Shown here: positions 7,396 to 16,070 of the stretch, in pieces
Layout: every line of letters begins with the position of its first letter
Numbering within the stretch: the first letter of the stretch is position 1
DNA from: Alphaproteobacteria bacterium
Lineage (GTDB): Bacteria; Pseudomonadota; Alphaproteobacteria; Caulobacterales; Hyphomonadaceae
Assembly: GCA_009909065.1 (NCBI GenBank)
Contig: JAAANZ010000102.1
Location: forward strand, 1-64,000
Length of the DNA: 64,000 nt
Reading direction: 5' to 3'
Notes under the pieces: model-generated
Database searches by the model: none
The model's input: only the letters and a program-made list of their open reading frames with translations
Told to the model about the DNA's origin: nothing
Translations under genes and position numbers: made by a program

Positions 7396-7422
7396 CCGCC
7401 CCGCCAGGGGGAGGCGGGGCGG
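7396..7422. terminator. GC-rich hairpin, possible terminator between convergent genes
   Basis: Perfect 10-bp arms CCGCCCCGCC (7396-7405) and GGCGGGGCGG (7413-7422) with a 7-base loop, 9 bases after the stop of the phosphatase gene and between convergent genes. There is no U-tract, so it may need other factors or act only as an mRNA 3' stabiliser. Confidence 0.45.
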
Positions 7423-7496
7423 CCGGCCGGAGCCTGTGAGCGGGTCGGGCTGAAGGCGGGCGCCGGCCTCGGTCCGCCCGCGCGGCAGCGATCGGC

Positions 7497-7808
7497 TTAC
7501 CGGCGAGCGGCCTGGTTTTCATGGACGCGGTCAAGCGCTGCAGAGCCGATGCGGGAAACGGCCTCCTGCAGGGTGCGCTCATGACAGTTGTGTTCCATGA
7601 CCAGGTCGGCGAGGCGCCGGCTGCCGCGGCGGCTCTTGCATTCCCTGGCAATCCTTGCGGACAATTCTTCATGGACGGCGCGGGCGCCATCCTCGGTCTG
7701 GACGCGCGCCTTGTCGAAACTGAACTCGAATTCGAAAGCTGTCGCGGCCGTAGCAGGCGTTGCGAGCATGAGGCAGGCGGCGCTGGCGGCGAGTGTCGGG
7801 CGGATCAT
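7497..7808 (-). CDS. UrcA-family secreted protein
   Basis: A 103-residue protein with a cleavable signal peptide (basic MIRP, hydrophobic core, ATPATA-A cleavage region near residue 22). The mature part begins with a FEFEFSFDKARVQTEDGARA motif and has a CxxxxxxR...NC cysteine pair (RECKSRRGSRR and EHNCHERT), the layout of UrcA-family proteins. These are small periplasmic proteins of unknown function, common in Caulobacterales and Sphingomonadales. The two Cys probably form a disulfide. It stands alone on the minus strand, 91 bases after another small minus-strand ORF (7900-8094). Confidence 0.78.
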   Translation of the reverse strand: MIRPTLAASAACLMLATPATAATAFEFEFSFDKARVQTEDGARAVHEELSARIARECKSRRGSRRLADLVMEHNCHERTLQEAVSRIGSAALDRVHENQAARR

Positions 7809-7899
7809 GGTGTATCCTATCGGTTGGGGGCCGGTTGGGCTTGTTCCGGCGATCTGTTCGCCCCGGCCATGCGCCGGCCGGGGCAGGGGGGATCGGCGG

Positions 7900-8094
7900 T
7901 CAGCTGCGCATCATTTGTCGGGCACGGCGCTTGCGGCGCCGGACCAGAAGGCTGGGCTGGCCCTGGGCCCGTCCGTCATTCGCCGCAATCAGGGGCCCGA
8001 TTGAGGCTTGCTCGAAATCCTGGTCCGACAGGATCCGCGAGGGCGGCATATGCGGTGCGGGAGCCGGATCCGGCTGGCGAATGAGGGCGGTCAT
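7900..8094 (-). CDS. small hypothetical protein, basic C-terminus
   Basis: A 64-residue open frame starting at ATG 8094, preceded by AAAGGAACC about 8 bases upstream. The N-terminal half is Pro/Ala-rich (PDPAPAPHMPPSR) and the C-terminus is strongly basic (LLVRRRKRRARQMMRS), which suggests nucleic-acid or membrane-surface contact, though nothing is known. It lies downstream of an AT-rich region holding a palindrome (8182-8200) that could be its operator. No family is recognised; it could be a chance ORF, but the good ribosome site and clean intergenic position favour a real gene. Confidence 0.4.
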   Translation of the reverse strand: MTALIRQPDPAPAPHMPPSRILSDQDFEQASIGPLIAANDGRAQGQPSLLVRRRKRRARQMMRS

Positions 8095-8181
8095 GTTTTT
8101 CAGGTTCCTTTCCTGTTGGCTCAGGGCCTTTGCCGGCCCGTCGGCGGTGGTTCCGTCCGACGCCCTTCATCTAGCAGAATT

Positions 8182-8200
8182 CTTATTGTATTTCAATAAG
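8182..8200. promoter_or_regulatory. AT-rich palindrome, candidate operator
   Basis: CTTATTG (8182-8188) and CAATAAG (8194-8200) form perfect 7-bp inverted arms around TATTT. They lie in a conspicuous AT-rich island (about 8170-8225) of a GC-rich genome, and a further CAATAA follows at 8215. It is placed 88-106 bases upstream of the 64-residue minus-strand ORF. The regulator is unknown. Confidence 0.4.
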
Positions 8201-8278
8201 GAAATTACGAAAAACAATAAATCATTGCCGAATCAAGGCGTTTTCCGCATCGTTTTTCGATATGTTCGGTGAAAGCCT

Positions 8279-8431
8279 TCAGTCACGGCCCTTGCGCCGG
8301 CATCTTTGCGAGCAGTAGACCACAGCGTCCCAGTCGCGCGCCCATTTGCGCCGCCAGCTGAAGGGCCGCCCGCAGGCCGGGCAGGTTTTCTGCGCGCGTG
8401 CGCGTCTTGACTGGTTTTTCTCGCGTGCCAT
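8279..8431 (-). CDS. DUF2256 zinc-ribbon-like protein
   Basis: A 50-residue protein with a basic N-terminus ([14 protein letters not shown]) and the DUF2256 signature [20 protein letters not shown] followed by [11 protein letters not shown]. The four cysteines form two CxxC/CxxxC knuckles likely to bind one zinc. The ATG at 8431 gives the normal length of this very small family (about 50 residues); longer in-frame starts add unrelated sequence. It is divergent from a FAD oxidoreductase gene (start 8516) with 84 bases between. I recall DUF2256 genes often lying near photolyase/cryptochrome or FAD-protein genes, so this pairing may be functional. The molecular role is unknown. Confidence 0.82.
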   Translation of the reverse strand: MAREKNQSRRARAQKTCPACGRPFSWRRKWARDWDAVVYCSQRCRRKGRD

Positions 8432-8515
8432 GTCGGCGAACATAGATCGGCGGTAACGAAGTCGACATCCAGAATGTTTCGCCATCGGACGCGCGCCGCG
8501 AAAGGAAGCCGGAAT

Positions 8516-9517
8516 ATGCCCGAAACCGTTGCCATTATCGGGGCCGGCATGGCGGGCCTTTCCTGCGCGCAGGCGCTGACGAGCGGCGGCCATGCCGTTC
8601 AACTGTTCGACAAGGGCCGGGGGCCGGGAGGGCGCATGTCAACGCGCCGCGCCTCGACGCCGCTTGGCGATCTGCGCTGGGACCATGGCGCGCAGTTTTT
8701 CACGGCCCGGTCGGCGGAATTCATCGCGGCCGTCGAGGATTGGCAGCGCGCCGGTCTCGCTGCGCGCTGGCCGGGGACATTTATGTCGATTGGCGCCGAT
8801 GGCCGGATGGAAGACGACAACAATTCCCCCCGTTTTGTCGGCATTCCGACCATGAACAGCATCATTCGTGGCATGGCGGCTGGCCAGGCCGTCGAGTGGG
8901 GCGCGCGGGTGGTGTCCGTCAAAGGCGAACCCGGCCGGTATGGGCTCTTATTCGAGGACGGGCGCGAGGTCGGCCCGTTCAGCCGGATCGTCGTGGCCGT
9001 GCCCGCGGAACAGGTGGGCGATCTCATCGGCGAGGTGGCGCCGGAAATTTCCCGCATCGCGGCGACGGCAAGGAGTGCCCCCTCATGGACCGTCATGCTG
9101 GCCTTCGAGACGCGATTGCAGACCGGGTTCGATGCCGCCAGGATCTCGGCCGGACCGCTCGGCTGGGTGGCCCGCAATGCCTCGAAGCCCGGGCGGGACG
9201 GAGCGGAAACATGGGTGCTGCAGGCCAGTGCCGACTGGTCGCAAACGCATATCGAGGCTGAACCCGGTGACGTGGCGGACGACCTGCTCGCCGCTTTTCG
9301 CCAGATCGCGCGGTTTGATCCTCCGGTCTTCAAGGCCGCGCATCGCTGGCGGTATGCCAGGGTGGAGCGTCCCGCACCGGCCGAGGAAGAACAGCGCGCA
9401 GCCGGTCAGGGTATTTTCGCCTGTGGCGACTGGGCACGTGCGCCGCGCATCGAGGCGGCCTGGCTGAGCGGTCGCAAGGCGGGCGAACGCCTCATGGCTC
9501 TGGCAAAGGCGAACTAA
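8516..9517 (+). CDS. NAD(P)/FAD-dependent oxidoreductase (renalase-like)
   Basis: A 333-residue flavoprotein. The N-terminal dinucleotide fold has [17 protein letters not shown] (GxGxxG), then the acidic end of strand 2 in [16 protein letters not shown], the PGGRM motif of the amine-oxidase/renalase-like group. [14 protein letters not shown] and the C-terminal [19 protein letters not shown] (FAD-contacting, GD motif) complete the pattern. It probably oxidises a small reduced or aberrant nicotinamide-type or similar substrate; this is not determinable here. The ATG at 8516 is used because AAGGAAG lies 8 bases upstream; an ATG at 8474 has none. It is divergent from the DUF2256 gene. Confidence 0.85.
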   Translation: MPETVAIIGAGMAGLSCAQALTSGGHAVQLFDKGRGPGGRMSTRRASTPLGDLRWDHGAQFFTARSAEFIAAVEDWQRAGLAARWPGTFMSIGADGRMEDDNNSPRFVGIPTMNSIIRGMAAGQAVEWGARVVSVKGEPGRYGLLFEDGREVGPFSRIVVAVPAEQVGDLIGEVAPEISRIAATARSAPSWTVMLAFETRLQTGFDAARISAGPLGWVARNASKPGRDGAETWVLQASADWSQTHIEAEPGDVADDLLAAFRQIARFDPPVFKAAHRWRYARVERPAPAEEEQRAAGQGIFACGDWARAPRIEAAWLSGRKAGERLMALAKAN

Positions 9518-9576
9518 TTCCACGGATCAATCACGGGTTGCTGGATGTGCATTATCCACAACTGTTTGATCCGGGA

Positions 9577-11025
9577 ATGGCGGGGCAGCGAGACAAGCCT
9601 GAAAACTCCCCGACCCCGTCTGTTGAGCCGGGGCCGGAGCTTGCGGACATAGACATGACCGCGGTGGAGGCCAGTCTCGGCCTTCACTGGCGCCGGCCGG
9701 AGCTTTCAGCCCTTTCCGGGCGCCATGGCACGCGGCGGGGGTCACGGCTGCCTGCGCGCGCCGGGGCGGTTTCAGGCCTGGCGGGCATGGCCTGGCCAGA
9801 CCTTCTGCTGGCCGGACTGGCGGTTTTCCTGTTCGTCTGCTTCGCCATCATGGTGGCCTGGCGGGCCTTTCTCCTCATCATCGCCTGCCTGCCGCAAAAG
9901 CCCGTTCTGCCATCCGGCGACGGGGCTGTCGCGCCGGTCTATACGGTCCTCGTGGCGCTTTACCGCGAGGCCTCGGCCGTTCCGGGACTGGCGCGGGCCA
10001 TGTGCGCGCTCGACTGGCCGCAGGACAGGCTGGACCTCATCATCCTCCTGGAATCCGATGATGATGAGACCCGCCAGGCGGTTGCGCGCCAGGACTGGCC
10101 GAGGGGAACCCGTGTCCTTGTCCTGCCGGACGGCCGGCCAAGGACCAAGCCGCGGGCGCTGAATTACGGCCTGCAATATGCCCGAGGCAGCCTCCTGGTG
10201 ATCTATGATGCCGAAGACCGGCCCGACCCCGCGCAATTGCGCGCCGCCCATGATGCCTTTCGCACGTCCGACACGCGGCTGGCCTGCGTGCAGGCGCCGC
10301 TGGTGGCCTATAATCATAGCGAGAGCTGGCTTGCCGGACAGTGGGCACTGGAATATCGCATCCAGTTCGGCCTGCTGATGCCTGCGCAGGCACGACTCGG
10401 GCTGCCGCTGCTTCTGGGGGGCACGAGCAATCATTTCCGCACCGATGTGCTGCGCCGGCTTCATGGCTGGGATGCCTGGAATGTCACCGAGGATGCCGAT
10501 CTTGGCGTCCGGCTTGGCCGCGAAGGCTACCGCGCCGACATGATTGCGCCGCCGACACGGGAGGAGGCGCCCGAAACCCTGGGCGTGTGGACCGCCCAGC
10601 GCTCGCGATGGCTGAAGGGCTTCCTGCAGAGCTGGCAGGTGATGATGCGTCGCCCCGGTCAGGCCCTCGCCGAACTCGGGATCCCGAGATTTTTCGCGCT
10701 ACAATTCGGGCTGGCGGGCACGTTGCTCGCCGCGTTCGTCCATGCGCCTGTCATTTTCGGTATCGTCTTCGTCGCTCTGGCGCTCGGCCCGCTGACACTT
10801 TCGCCGCCGGGAATCCTGCTTCTCGTTGCGAGCCTTGCCGTCAACCTGATCGCAGCGCTCGCTGCGCCGGGCCCGCGCGATTCGAGCCGGCTCCTGCTGG
10901 CGCTTTCACAGCCGGCCTATTGGCCCTTGCAGACACTGGCCGGCATCCGGGCACTTTACTCAGCGACGATGGCGCCTCATTTCTGGGCCAAGACACCGCA
11001 TGGGCTGACGGCAAGTTCCGGTTGA
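9577..11025 (+). CDS. membrane-bound family 2 glycosyltransferase (cellulose-synthase-like)
   Basis: A processive-type GT2 of about 482 residues. After a soluble N-terminal stretch there is a membrane segment (LLLAGLAVFLFVCFAIMVAW, residues about 80-105). The catalytic domain has YTVLVALYREASAV, the acidic DxD region in LVIYDAEDRPDP, the third Asp in TEDADLGVRLGREG and the QRSRWLKG (QxxRW) motif. At least three more membrane helices follow. This is the plan of enzymes that polymerise and export or prime a polysaccharide from a nucleotide sugar. The sugar is unknown and no cellulose partner genes are nearby. The start is uncertain: ATG 9577 or TTG 9538, neither with a good ribosome site. Confidence 0.82.
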   Translation: MAGQRDKPENSPTPSVEPGPELADIDMTAVEASLGLHWRRPELSALSGRHGTRRGSRLPARAGAVSGLAGMAWPDLLLAGLAVFLFVCFAIMVAWRAFLLIIACLPQKPVLPSGDGAVAPVYTVLVALYREASAVPGLARAMCALDWPQDRLDLIILLESDDDETRQAVARQDWPRGTRVLVLPDGRPRTKPRALNYGLQYARGSLLVIYDAEDRPDPAQLRAAHDAFRTSDTRLACVQAPLVAYNHSESWLAGQWALEYRIQFGLLMPAQARLGLPLLLGGTSNHFRTDVLRRLHGWDAWNVTEDADLGVRLGREGYRADMIAPPTREEAPETLGVWTAQRSRWLKGFLQSWQVMMRRPGQALAELGIPRFFALQFGLAGTLLAAFVHAPVIFGIVFVALALGPLTLSPPGILLLVASLAVNLIAALAAPGPRDSSRLLLALSQPAYWPLQTLAGIRALYSATMAPHFWAKTPHGLTASSG

Positions 11026-11059
11026 CCGGCCTTGCCGGGCAGGGATCGGGAGAAGGCGC

Positions 11060-11287
11060 GTGCTGCATTTGATCGTCACGATCGCGATCCTGACCGGCTG
11101 TATCGGCCTTGCTGTCTATGGAAGCTGGAAAGCCGGCCAGCCCTGGGACGAAAGCAATCCACGGATCGTGCCCTGGCGCCTTGTCATGGTTTTGTCGGTT
11201 TTTGCCGGGATTCTCGCCCTGGTGCATCTGATCAACCTGGCGGGCCTGGAGACGGGGCCGGAACATTCGATTTTCGGTCGATTCTGA
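11060..11287 (+). CDS. small two-helix membrane protein
   Basis: A 75-residue protein starting with GTG at 11060, preceded by GGGAGAAGG. It has two hydrophobic segments (LHLIVTIAILTGCIGLAVYG, residues 2-21, and LVMVLSVFAGILALVHLINL, about 41-60) joined by a short polar loop with the motif ESNPRIVPWR. Lying 34 bases after the glycosyltransferase stop, it is probably in the same transcript. The NPRIVPWRLV stretch looks conserved-type, but I do not recognise a characterised family. Confidence 0.6.
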   Translation: MLHLIVTIAILTGCIGLAVYGSWKAGQPWDESNPRIVPWRLVMVLSVFAGILALVHLINLAGLETGPEHSIFGRF

Positions 11288-11303
11288 TTCGCGGCACCTG
11301 ATT

Positions 11304-11318
11304 GTTCGTAGTATGTTC
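11304..11318. promoter_or_regulatory. lexA-box: LexA (SOS) box, alphaproteobacterial type
   Basis: GTTCGTAGTATGTTC is an exact match to GTTC-N7-GTTC, the direct-repeat LexA operator of alphaproteobacteria. It sits 47 bases before the start codon of the SnoaL-like gene, in the only intergenic gap of that unit, a position expected for repression. The site is exact, but the motif is short. Confidence 0.55.
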
Positions 11319-11365
11319 GAATTCATCGCCGCTGTGCGACCGGCGATGGATGCGGGAGCAAGATC

Positions 11366-11755
11366 ATGAACACGCCACAGGACCTCATGGCAATGGGCCG
11401 CAAGCGGATCGCACATTGTGACAACGGGACCGAGCGGGAGGGGCTGGTGGAGCTCTATACCGCAGATGCCGTCTCCGCCGAGGCCGCGGCGATGCCCGGC
11501 CAGGACAGCGCCGAAGCCCGCGGACGCGATGCGATACTCGGCAAGATCGACGGGTGGTACGACAATCACGAGATTCATTCGAGCCAGGCCGAGGGCCCGT
11601 TCATCCATATGCCGGACCGTTTCTGCGTCATTTTTTTGGCGGACATAACAGACCGCAATTCCGGCGAGCGCACACAGATGCGCGAGGTGGGCACCTATTT
11701 CGTCAATGAGGACGGAAGGATCGTGCGGGAGGGATTTGCCTACGGTTTCAACTGA
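11366..11755 (+). CDS. SnoaL-like/NTF2-fold protein
   Basis: A 129-residue protein with the cone-shaped NTF2-like pattern: an N-terminal helix (MNTPQDLMAMGRKRIAHCDN), the strand region VELYTADAVSAEAAAMPGQD, a helix at GRDAILGKIDGWYDNH, and a final beta sheet (MREVGTYFVNEDGRIVREGF). SnoaL-like proteins are small isomerases, hydrolases or ligand binders; no specific substrate can be named. A GGGAG site precedes the ATG. The gene has a LexA-type box upstream, making DNA-damage control plausible. It converges on the fnrL gene with 14 bases between. Confidence 0.7.
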   Translation: MNTPQDLMAMGRKRIAHCDNGTEREGLVELYTADAVSAEAAAMPGQDSAEARGRDAILGKIDGWYDNHEIHSSQAEGPFIHMPDRFCVIFLADITDRNSGERTQMREVGTYFVNEDGRIVREGFAYGFN

Positions 11756-11769
11756 GCCGGACCGCCAGC

Positions 11770-12498
11770 TCAGCCGCAGCGCGCAGCCAGCTTGGCCGGG
11801 TCATGGACACGCACAACGCGGCTCGACACCAGTTCGATGACACCGTCGAGCCGCAGCTTGGAGATCTGGCGCGAGACGGTCTCCAGGGTCAGGCCGAGAA
11901 AGTCGGCAATATCGGCCCGGGTCAGTGGCAGAGTGAACTCGATCTTGCCGGGCAGGCTGTTGCCGACACCTTCGGGGACGTGGTGGGTGGCAATGAGATG
12001 AATGAAGCTCGCCACCTTTTCGCTGGCCGTCTTGCGCCCCAACGTGACCATCCAGTCGCGCGCCTCGTCCAGTTCGCGCAAGGATTGCTGCATCAGGCGA
12101 TGTTCCAGTCCGGGCGTCTCGGCGATCATGCGTTCAAGAACCGGTTTGGGCACGCGGCAGATCTCGATTTCCGTCGCGGCCTCGGCCGATAGCTGGCTTT
12201 CGCGGCTGAACAGCCGGCCGATCAGGTCGGGTGCGAATTGCAGGCCCACAATCTGCTGGCGCCCGTCTTCCAGGATCTTCACGAGCTTGACGACGCCGCG
12301 AATGATCGTGGCATAGCTGGTGATGTCGTCGGCATCGCCGAGGAGCTCGTCGCCCGGCTTGTGGACGTGTCGGACCGTATGTCTCGAAAGCTCCTGGAGC
12401 TGGACATCGCTGAGAGCGCCGCACATGCCGCGATCGCGCACCTCGCAACTCGCGCACAGTTTCGGCACATCGCCTTGTTGGGTTCGACCTTGCAACAT
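11770..12498 (-). CDS. fnrL: Fnr-type oxygen-sensing regulator with 4Fe-4S cysteines (FnrL/FixK group)
   Basis: A 242-residue Crp/Fnr protein. Cys15-x2-Cys18-x7-Cys26 (KLCASCEVRDRGMC) plus Cys114 (EIEICRVP) match the four-cysteine set of FnrL/Fnr that holds an oxygen-labile [4Fe-4S] cluster. The cNMP-like sensor domain spans about 30-150, a dimer helix about 150-170, and the HTH is in RADIADFLGLTLETVSRQIS with the SR recognition residues. It should bind TTGAT-N4-ATCAA-type boxes when oxygen is low, and the box at 1595-1608 in this window is a possible target. The ATG at 12498 is preceded by a weak ribosome site. It is divergent from prkA across 272 bases. Confidence 0.9.
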   Translation of the reverse strand: MLQGRTQQGDVPKLCASCEVRDRGMCGALSDVQLQELSRHTVRHVHKPGDELLGDADDITSYATIIRGVVKLVKILEDGRQQIVGLQFAPDLIGRLFSRESQLSAEAATEIEICRVPKPVLERMIAETPGLEHRLMQQSLRELDEARDWMVTLGRKTASEKVASFIHLIATHHVPEGVGNSLPGKIEFTLPLTRADIADFLGLTLETVSRQISKLRLDGVIELVSSRVVRVHDPAKLAARCG

Positions 12499-12770
12499 AT
12501 GTCGACACTAGTCGATTTGAGGCGATCGAGAAAGCCGTTTGCAATGGGTCGCAACAAACTGCCGCAATGGGCCCGCGGACGATCTGTGTGCAACGTCGCT
12601 CGTCAATCGCCCTTGGGTAAAAATCGCAGCCGATTTCCCATAAATCTGACTTGCGCCGTATTGCAGGCGGATTTTTGATCTACCTTATGGATAAGACGAA
12701 GGGCCGAAGAAAACGGCCCCTGGACCAACCTTGCGAGCAGGAAGGTGCGTAACAGAAAAGGACGCAATCA

Positions 12771-14705
12771 ATGGATGTCTTCACCCGCTTTGCCGAGAGC
12801 TATGACCGCTCGAAGATCGAGGAAATGTCGCTGCAGGACTATCTCCTCGGGTGCAAGGAAGACCCGTCAATGCGCGCCACCGCTGCCGAGCGGATGATCA
12901 AGGCCATTGGTGAGCCGGAACTTATCGACACCGCCAAGGACAGCCGGCTCGGACGGATCTTCATGAACCGCACGATCAAGCGCTATCCCGCCTTTGCAGA
13001 CCTTTACGGGATGGAAGAGACGATCGAGCGGATTGTCGGCTTCTTTCGACATGCCGCCCAGGGCCTGGAAGAGCGCAAGCAGATTCTCTACCTCCTCGGG
13101 CCGGTCGGAGGCGGCAAGTCCAGTCTTGCCGAGAAGCTCAAGCTCCTGATGGAGGCCGAGCCGATCTATGTGCTCAAGGCCGGAGAGGAGGTCTCGCCGG
13201 TTTTCGAAAGCCCGCTCGGCCTGTTCGACGCCGATCGCATGGGCGATGTGCTCGAGGACAAGTACAATATTCCGCGCCGCTTGCTACGCGGGCCGGCCAG
13301 TCCCTGGGCGGTCAAGCGGCTCGATGATTTCGATGGCGACATCTCGAAATTCTCGGTCGTCAAGCTGCACCCCTCGCGCATGCGCCAGCTGGGCATCGCC
13401 AAGACAGAACCGGGCGACGAGAACAATCAGGATGTCTCCTCGCTGGTCGGCAAGCTGGATATCCGCAAGCTGGAACATCTCTCCCAGAATGATCCAGACG
13501 CCTACAGCTTCTCGGGCGGGTTGAACCGCACGACCCAGGGGCTCCTGGAATTCGTCGAGATGTTCAAGGCGCCGATCAAGGTGCTGCACCCGCTTCTTAC
13601 GGCCACGCAGGAAGGCTCCTATGTCGGCACGGAGAATATCGGCGCCATCCCGTTCAACGGCATCGTTCTCGCCCACTCCAATGAAAGCGAATGGCGCCAG
13701 TTCAAGAACAACAAGAACAATGAGGCCTTTCTCGACCGGATTTCGGTGGTCAAGGTGCCCTATTGCCTGCGCGTCAGCGAGGAAGCGGAGATCTATGACA
13801 AGCTCATCGCCCAGTCGGAACTGGCCGAGGCCCCCTGTGCGCCGGAAACGCTGAAGATCATGGCCCGCTTCTCGGTGCTCACACGCCTCGACGAGCACGA
13901 AAATTCCAATCTCTATTCGAAGATGCGGATCTATGATGGCGAATTCCTGAAGGATACCGACCCGCGGGCGAAATCCATCCAGGAATATCGCGACGAAGCC
14001 GGGCCCGATGAGGGCATGGAGGGCATCTCGACCCGGTTTGCCTACAAGGTGCTCTCGGAGACCTTCAACCATGATGTCGACGAGGTCGCGGCCGATCCGG
14101 TCCACCTGTTCTACGTGCTCGACCGGGCGATCCGGCGCGAGCAGTATCCCGAGGATGTCGAGGACACCTATATCGACTTCATCAAGACCGAGCTGATCCC
14201 GCGCTATGTCGAATTCATCGGCAATGAGATCCAGAAGGCCTATCTGGAAAGCTATACCGATTACGGCCAGAACCTCTTCGATCGGTATATCGCCTATGCC
14301 GATGCCTGGATCGAGGACCAGGACTTCAAGGATCCCGATACCGGCCAGATGTTCGACCGGGACGTGCTCGAGCAGGAGCTTGAAAAGCTCGAAAAGCCCG
14401 CCGGCGTCTCGAACCCGAAGGATTTCCGCAACGAGGTCGTGAAGTTCGTCCTGCGGGCCCGGGCCGAAAACGAGGGCGAGAATCCGGATTGGCGTGAATA
14501 CGAAAAGCTGCGCCGGGTCATCGAGAAGCGCATGTTCGGCCAGGTCGAGGACTTGCTGCCGGTCATCAGTTTCGGTGCCAAGCGCGACAAGGACACCGAT
14601 GCCAAGCATACCGAATTCGTCGAGCGGATGAAGCATCGCGGCTATACCGAACGCCAGGTCCGCCGCCTCGTGGAATGGTATATGCGCGTCAACAAGGCCG
14701 GATAG
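12771..14705 (+). CDS. prkA: PrkA-type serine protein kinase (YeaG family)
   Basis: A 644-residue protein of the PrkA/YeaG family. Walker A in LLGPVGGGKSSLAEKL (about residues 108-123) starts the AAA+ domain; the PrkA C-terminal domain (about 380-640) contains EQYPEDVEDTYIDFIK and MKHRGYTERQVRRLVEW. Length and order are normal. The family phosphorylates serine residues and acts in general stress and nitrogen/carbon starvation responses together with YeaH and SpoVR. It is the first gene of the classic three-gene operon here (prkA, yeaH, spoVR). Upstream lies a 272-base gap shared with fnrL; no clear sigma-54, sigma-32 or EcfG promoter could be fitted there. Confidence 0.95.
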   Translation: MDVFTRFAESYDRSKIEEMSLQDYLLGCKEDPSMRATAAERMIKAIGEPELIDTAKDSRLGRIFMNRTIKRYPAFADLYGMEETIERIVGFFRHAAQGLEERKQILYLLGPVGGGKSSLAEKLKLLMEAEPIYVLKAGEEVSPVFESPLGLFDADRMGDVLEDKYNIPRRLLRGPASPWAVKRLDDFDGDISKFSVVKLHPSRMRQLGIAKTEPGDENNQDVSSLVGKLDIRKLEHLSQNDPDAYSFSGGLNRTTQGLLEFVEMFKAPIKVLHPLLTATQEGSYVGTENIGAIPFNGIVLAHSNESEWRQFKNNKNNEAFLDRISVVKVPYCLRVSEEAEIYDKLIAQSELAEAPCAPETLKIMARFSVLTRLDEHENSNLYSKMRIYDGEFLKDTDPRAKSIQEYRDEAGPDEGMEGISTRFAYKVLSETFNHDVDEVAADPVHLFYVLDRAIRREQYPEDVEDTYIDFIKTELIPRYVEFIGNEIQKAYLESYTDYGQNLFDRYIAYADAWIEDQDFKDPDTGQMFDRDVLEQELEKLEKPAGVSNPKDFRNEVVKFVLRARAENEGENPDWREYEKLRRVIEKRMFGQVEDLLPVISFGAKRDKDTDAKHTEFVERMKHRGYTERQVRRLVEWYMRVNKAG

Positions 14706-14749
14706 AGGGGCGCCGGCCGGGGGGCAAACCAGGGAGCGACACCGACACG

Positions 14750-16066
14750 ATGTCCCATTTTATCGACCGCCGGCTCAATCCGAAGGACAAGAGCCTTGGC
14801 AATCGCCGGCGGTTCCTGCGGCGTGTTCGCAAGCAGGTCAAGGACGCGGTCAACAAGTCCGTGCGCCAGCGCGCGATTGCCGATGTCGACCGCAGCGAGC
14901 GGGTCAGGGTGCCGTATGACGGCATTCGCGAACCCAGTTTTCACTATGAGCCCGGCAGCGGTCACCAGGAACGTGTCCTGCCCGGCAACAAGGAGTTCAA
15001 GCCGGGAGACCGGCTGCGCAAGCCGCCATCAGGGAGCGGCGGCGGGCGCGGCAATCAGGGATCGGAAGATGGCGGCGGCGAGGACGAATTCATGTTCGTG
15101 CTCTCGCGCGAGGAGTTCCTGGAACTGTTTTTCGAGGATCTGGAACTGCCCGACCTCGTCAAGCAGACCCTGAAGGAGGTCGAAAGCTTCGAGCCGCGCC
15201 GGGCCGGCTATTCCTCTTCCGGCGCACCCGCCAATCTTGCCGTGCAGGCGACCATGCGGAATGCGCTCGGTCGCCGGCTGGCGCTGCGACGGCCGAATGA
15301 CCGCGAAGTGCTTGAGCTTCAGTCGGAATTGTTCGGCCTGGAGCGTGTGGCCGAGCCCAGTCCCGAGCAGCGCAGTCGGATGCAGGCCCTGCGCGAGGAA
15401 ATCGAGGAAAAATCCCGGCGGCGCAAGGCGATACCTTATATCGACCCGCTGGATGTGCGCTACAAGGTGTTTGAACAGGAGCCCCAGCCCAATGCCCATG
15501 CGGTGATGTTCTGCCTCATGGATGTTTCCGCCTCGATGGGCGAGCGGGAAAAGGATCTCGCCAAGCGCTTCTTCGTCCTGCTCCACCTGTTCCTGCAAAA
15601 ACGCTATGACCGGATCGAACTGGTCTTCATCCGCCATACCCATAATGCCCAGGAAGTGGATGAGGACACCTTCTTCCACTCGCGCGAAACCGGCGGCACC
15701 GTGGTCTCCACCGCGCTTGATGAAATGCAGCGCATCATCGCGCAGCGCTACCCGCCATCCGAATGGAATATCTATGCCGCGCAGGCCTCTGACGGAGACA
15801 ATTTTCCCGGCGATAGCGAGCGCTGCGAGCAGTTGATGCGCAACGAGATCATGCGCCGCGTGCAGTATTTCGCCTATATCGAGATCATCGACGAGGCCGA
15901 AGCCGAATTCCTTTCGTCTGATGACAACGGGGTGGAACTCTGGCGCACTTATCAGCGCGTGGCCGCTGACTGGGCGAATTTCGAGATGAAACGCATCGCA
16001 AAGCCGGGCGATATCTATCCCGTCTTCCGGGAATTGTTCGCCCGCGAAAACCAGATGGAGGGCTGA
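14750..16066 (+). CDS. yeaH: YeaH/YhbH family protein (DUF444, VWA-type)
   Basis: A 438-residue DUF444 protein. The N-terminus MSHFIDRRLNPKDKSLGNRR is the family hallmark. A Gly-rich linker follows, then the VWA-like half with the metal-ion-dependent adhesion motif DVSASMGEREKD (DxSxS) and the Thr-containing ETGGTVVSTALDE. The ATG at 14750 is chosen over earlier in-frame codons because it starts exactly at the family N-terminus; AGGGAG lies about 12 bases upstream. YeaH works with the PrkA/YeaG kinase in stress adaptation, but its biochemical role is unknown. It is 44 bases after prkA and 4 bases before spoVR. Confidence 0.93.
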   Translation: MSHFIDRRLNPKDKSLGNRRRFLRRVRKQVKDAVNKSVRQRAIADVDRSERVRVPYDGIREPSFHYEPGSGHQERVLPGNKEFKPGDRLRKPPSGSGGGRGNQGSEDGGGEDEFMFVLSREEFLELFFEDLELPDLVKQTLKEVESFEPRRAGYSSSGAPANLAVQATMRNALGRRLALRRPNDREVLELQSELFGLERVAEPSPEQRSRMQALREEIEEKSRRRKAIPYIDPLDVRYKVFEQEPQPNAHAVMFCLMDVSASMGEREKDLAKRFFVLLHLFLQKRYDRIELVFIRHTHNAQEVDEDTFFHSRETGGTVVSTALDEMQRIIAQRYPPSEWNIYAAQASDGDNFPGDSERCEQLMRNEIMRRVQYFAYIEIIDEAEAEFLSSDDNGVELWRTYQRVAADWANFEMKRIAKPGDIYPVFRELFARENQMEG

Positions 16067-16070
16067 AAAC

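Noticed and set aside
12612-12641. CTTG...CCCAT pair upstream of prkA, like a sigma-32 promoter
   Set aside because: The spacing is 21 bases, about 4 more than the known sigma-32 arrangement, so it was not called.
13284-14636. 450-residue minus-strand frame within prkA
   Set aside because: Hydrophobic/acidic shadow of prkA codons, no ribosome site or motif.
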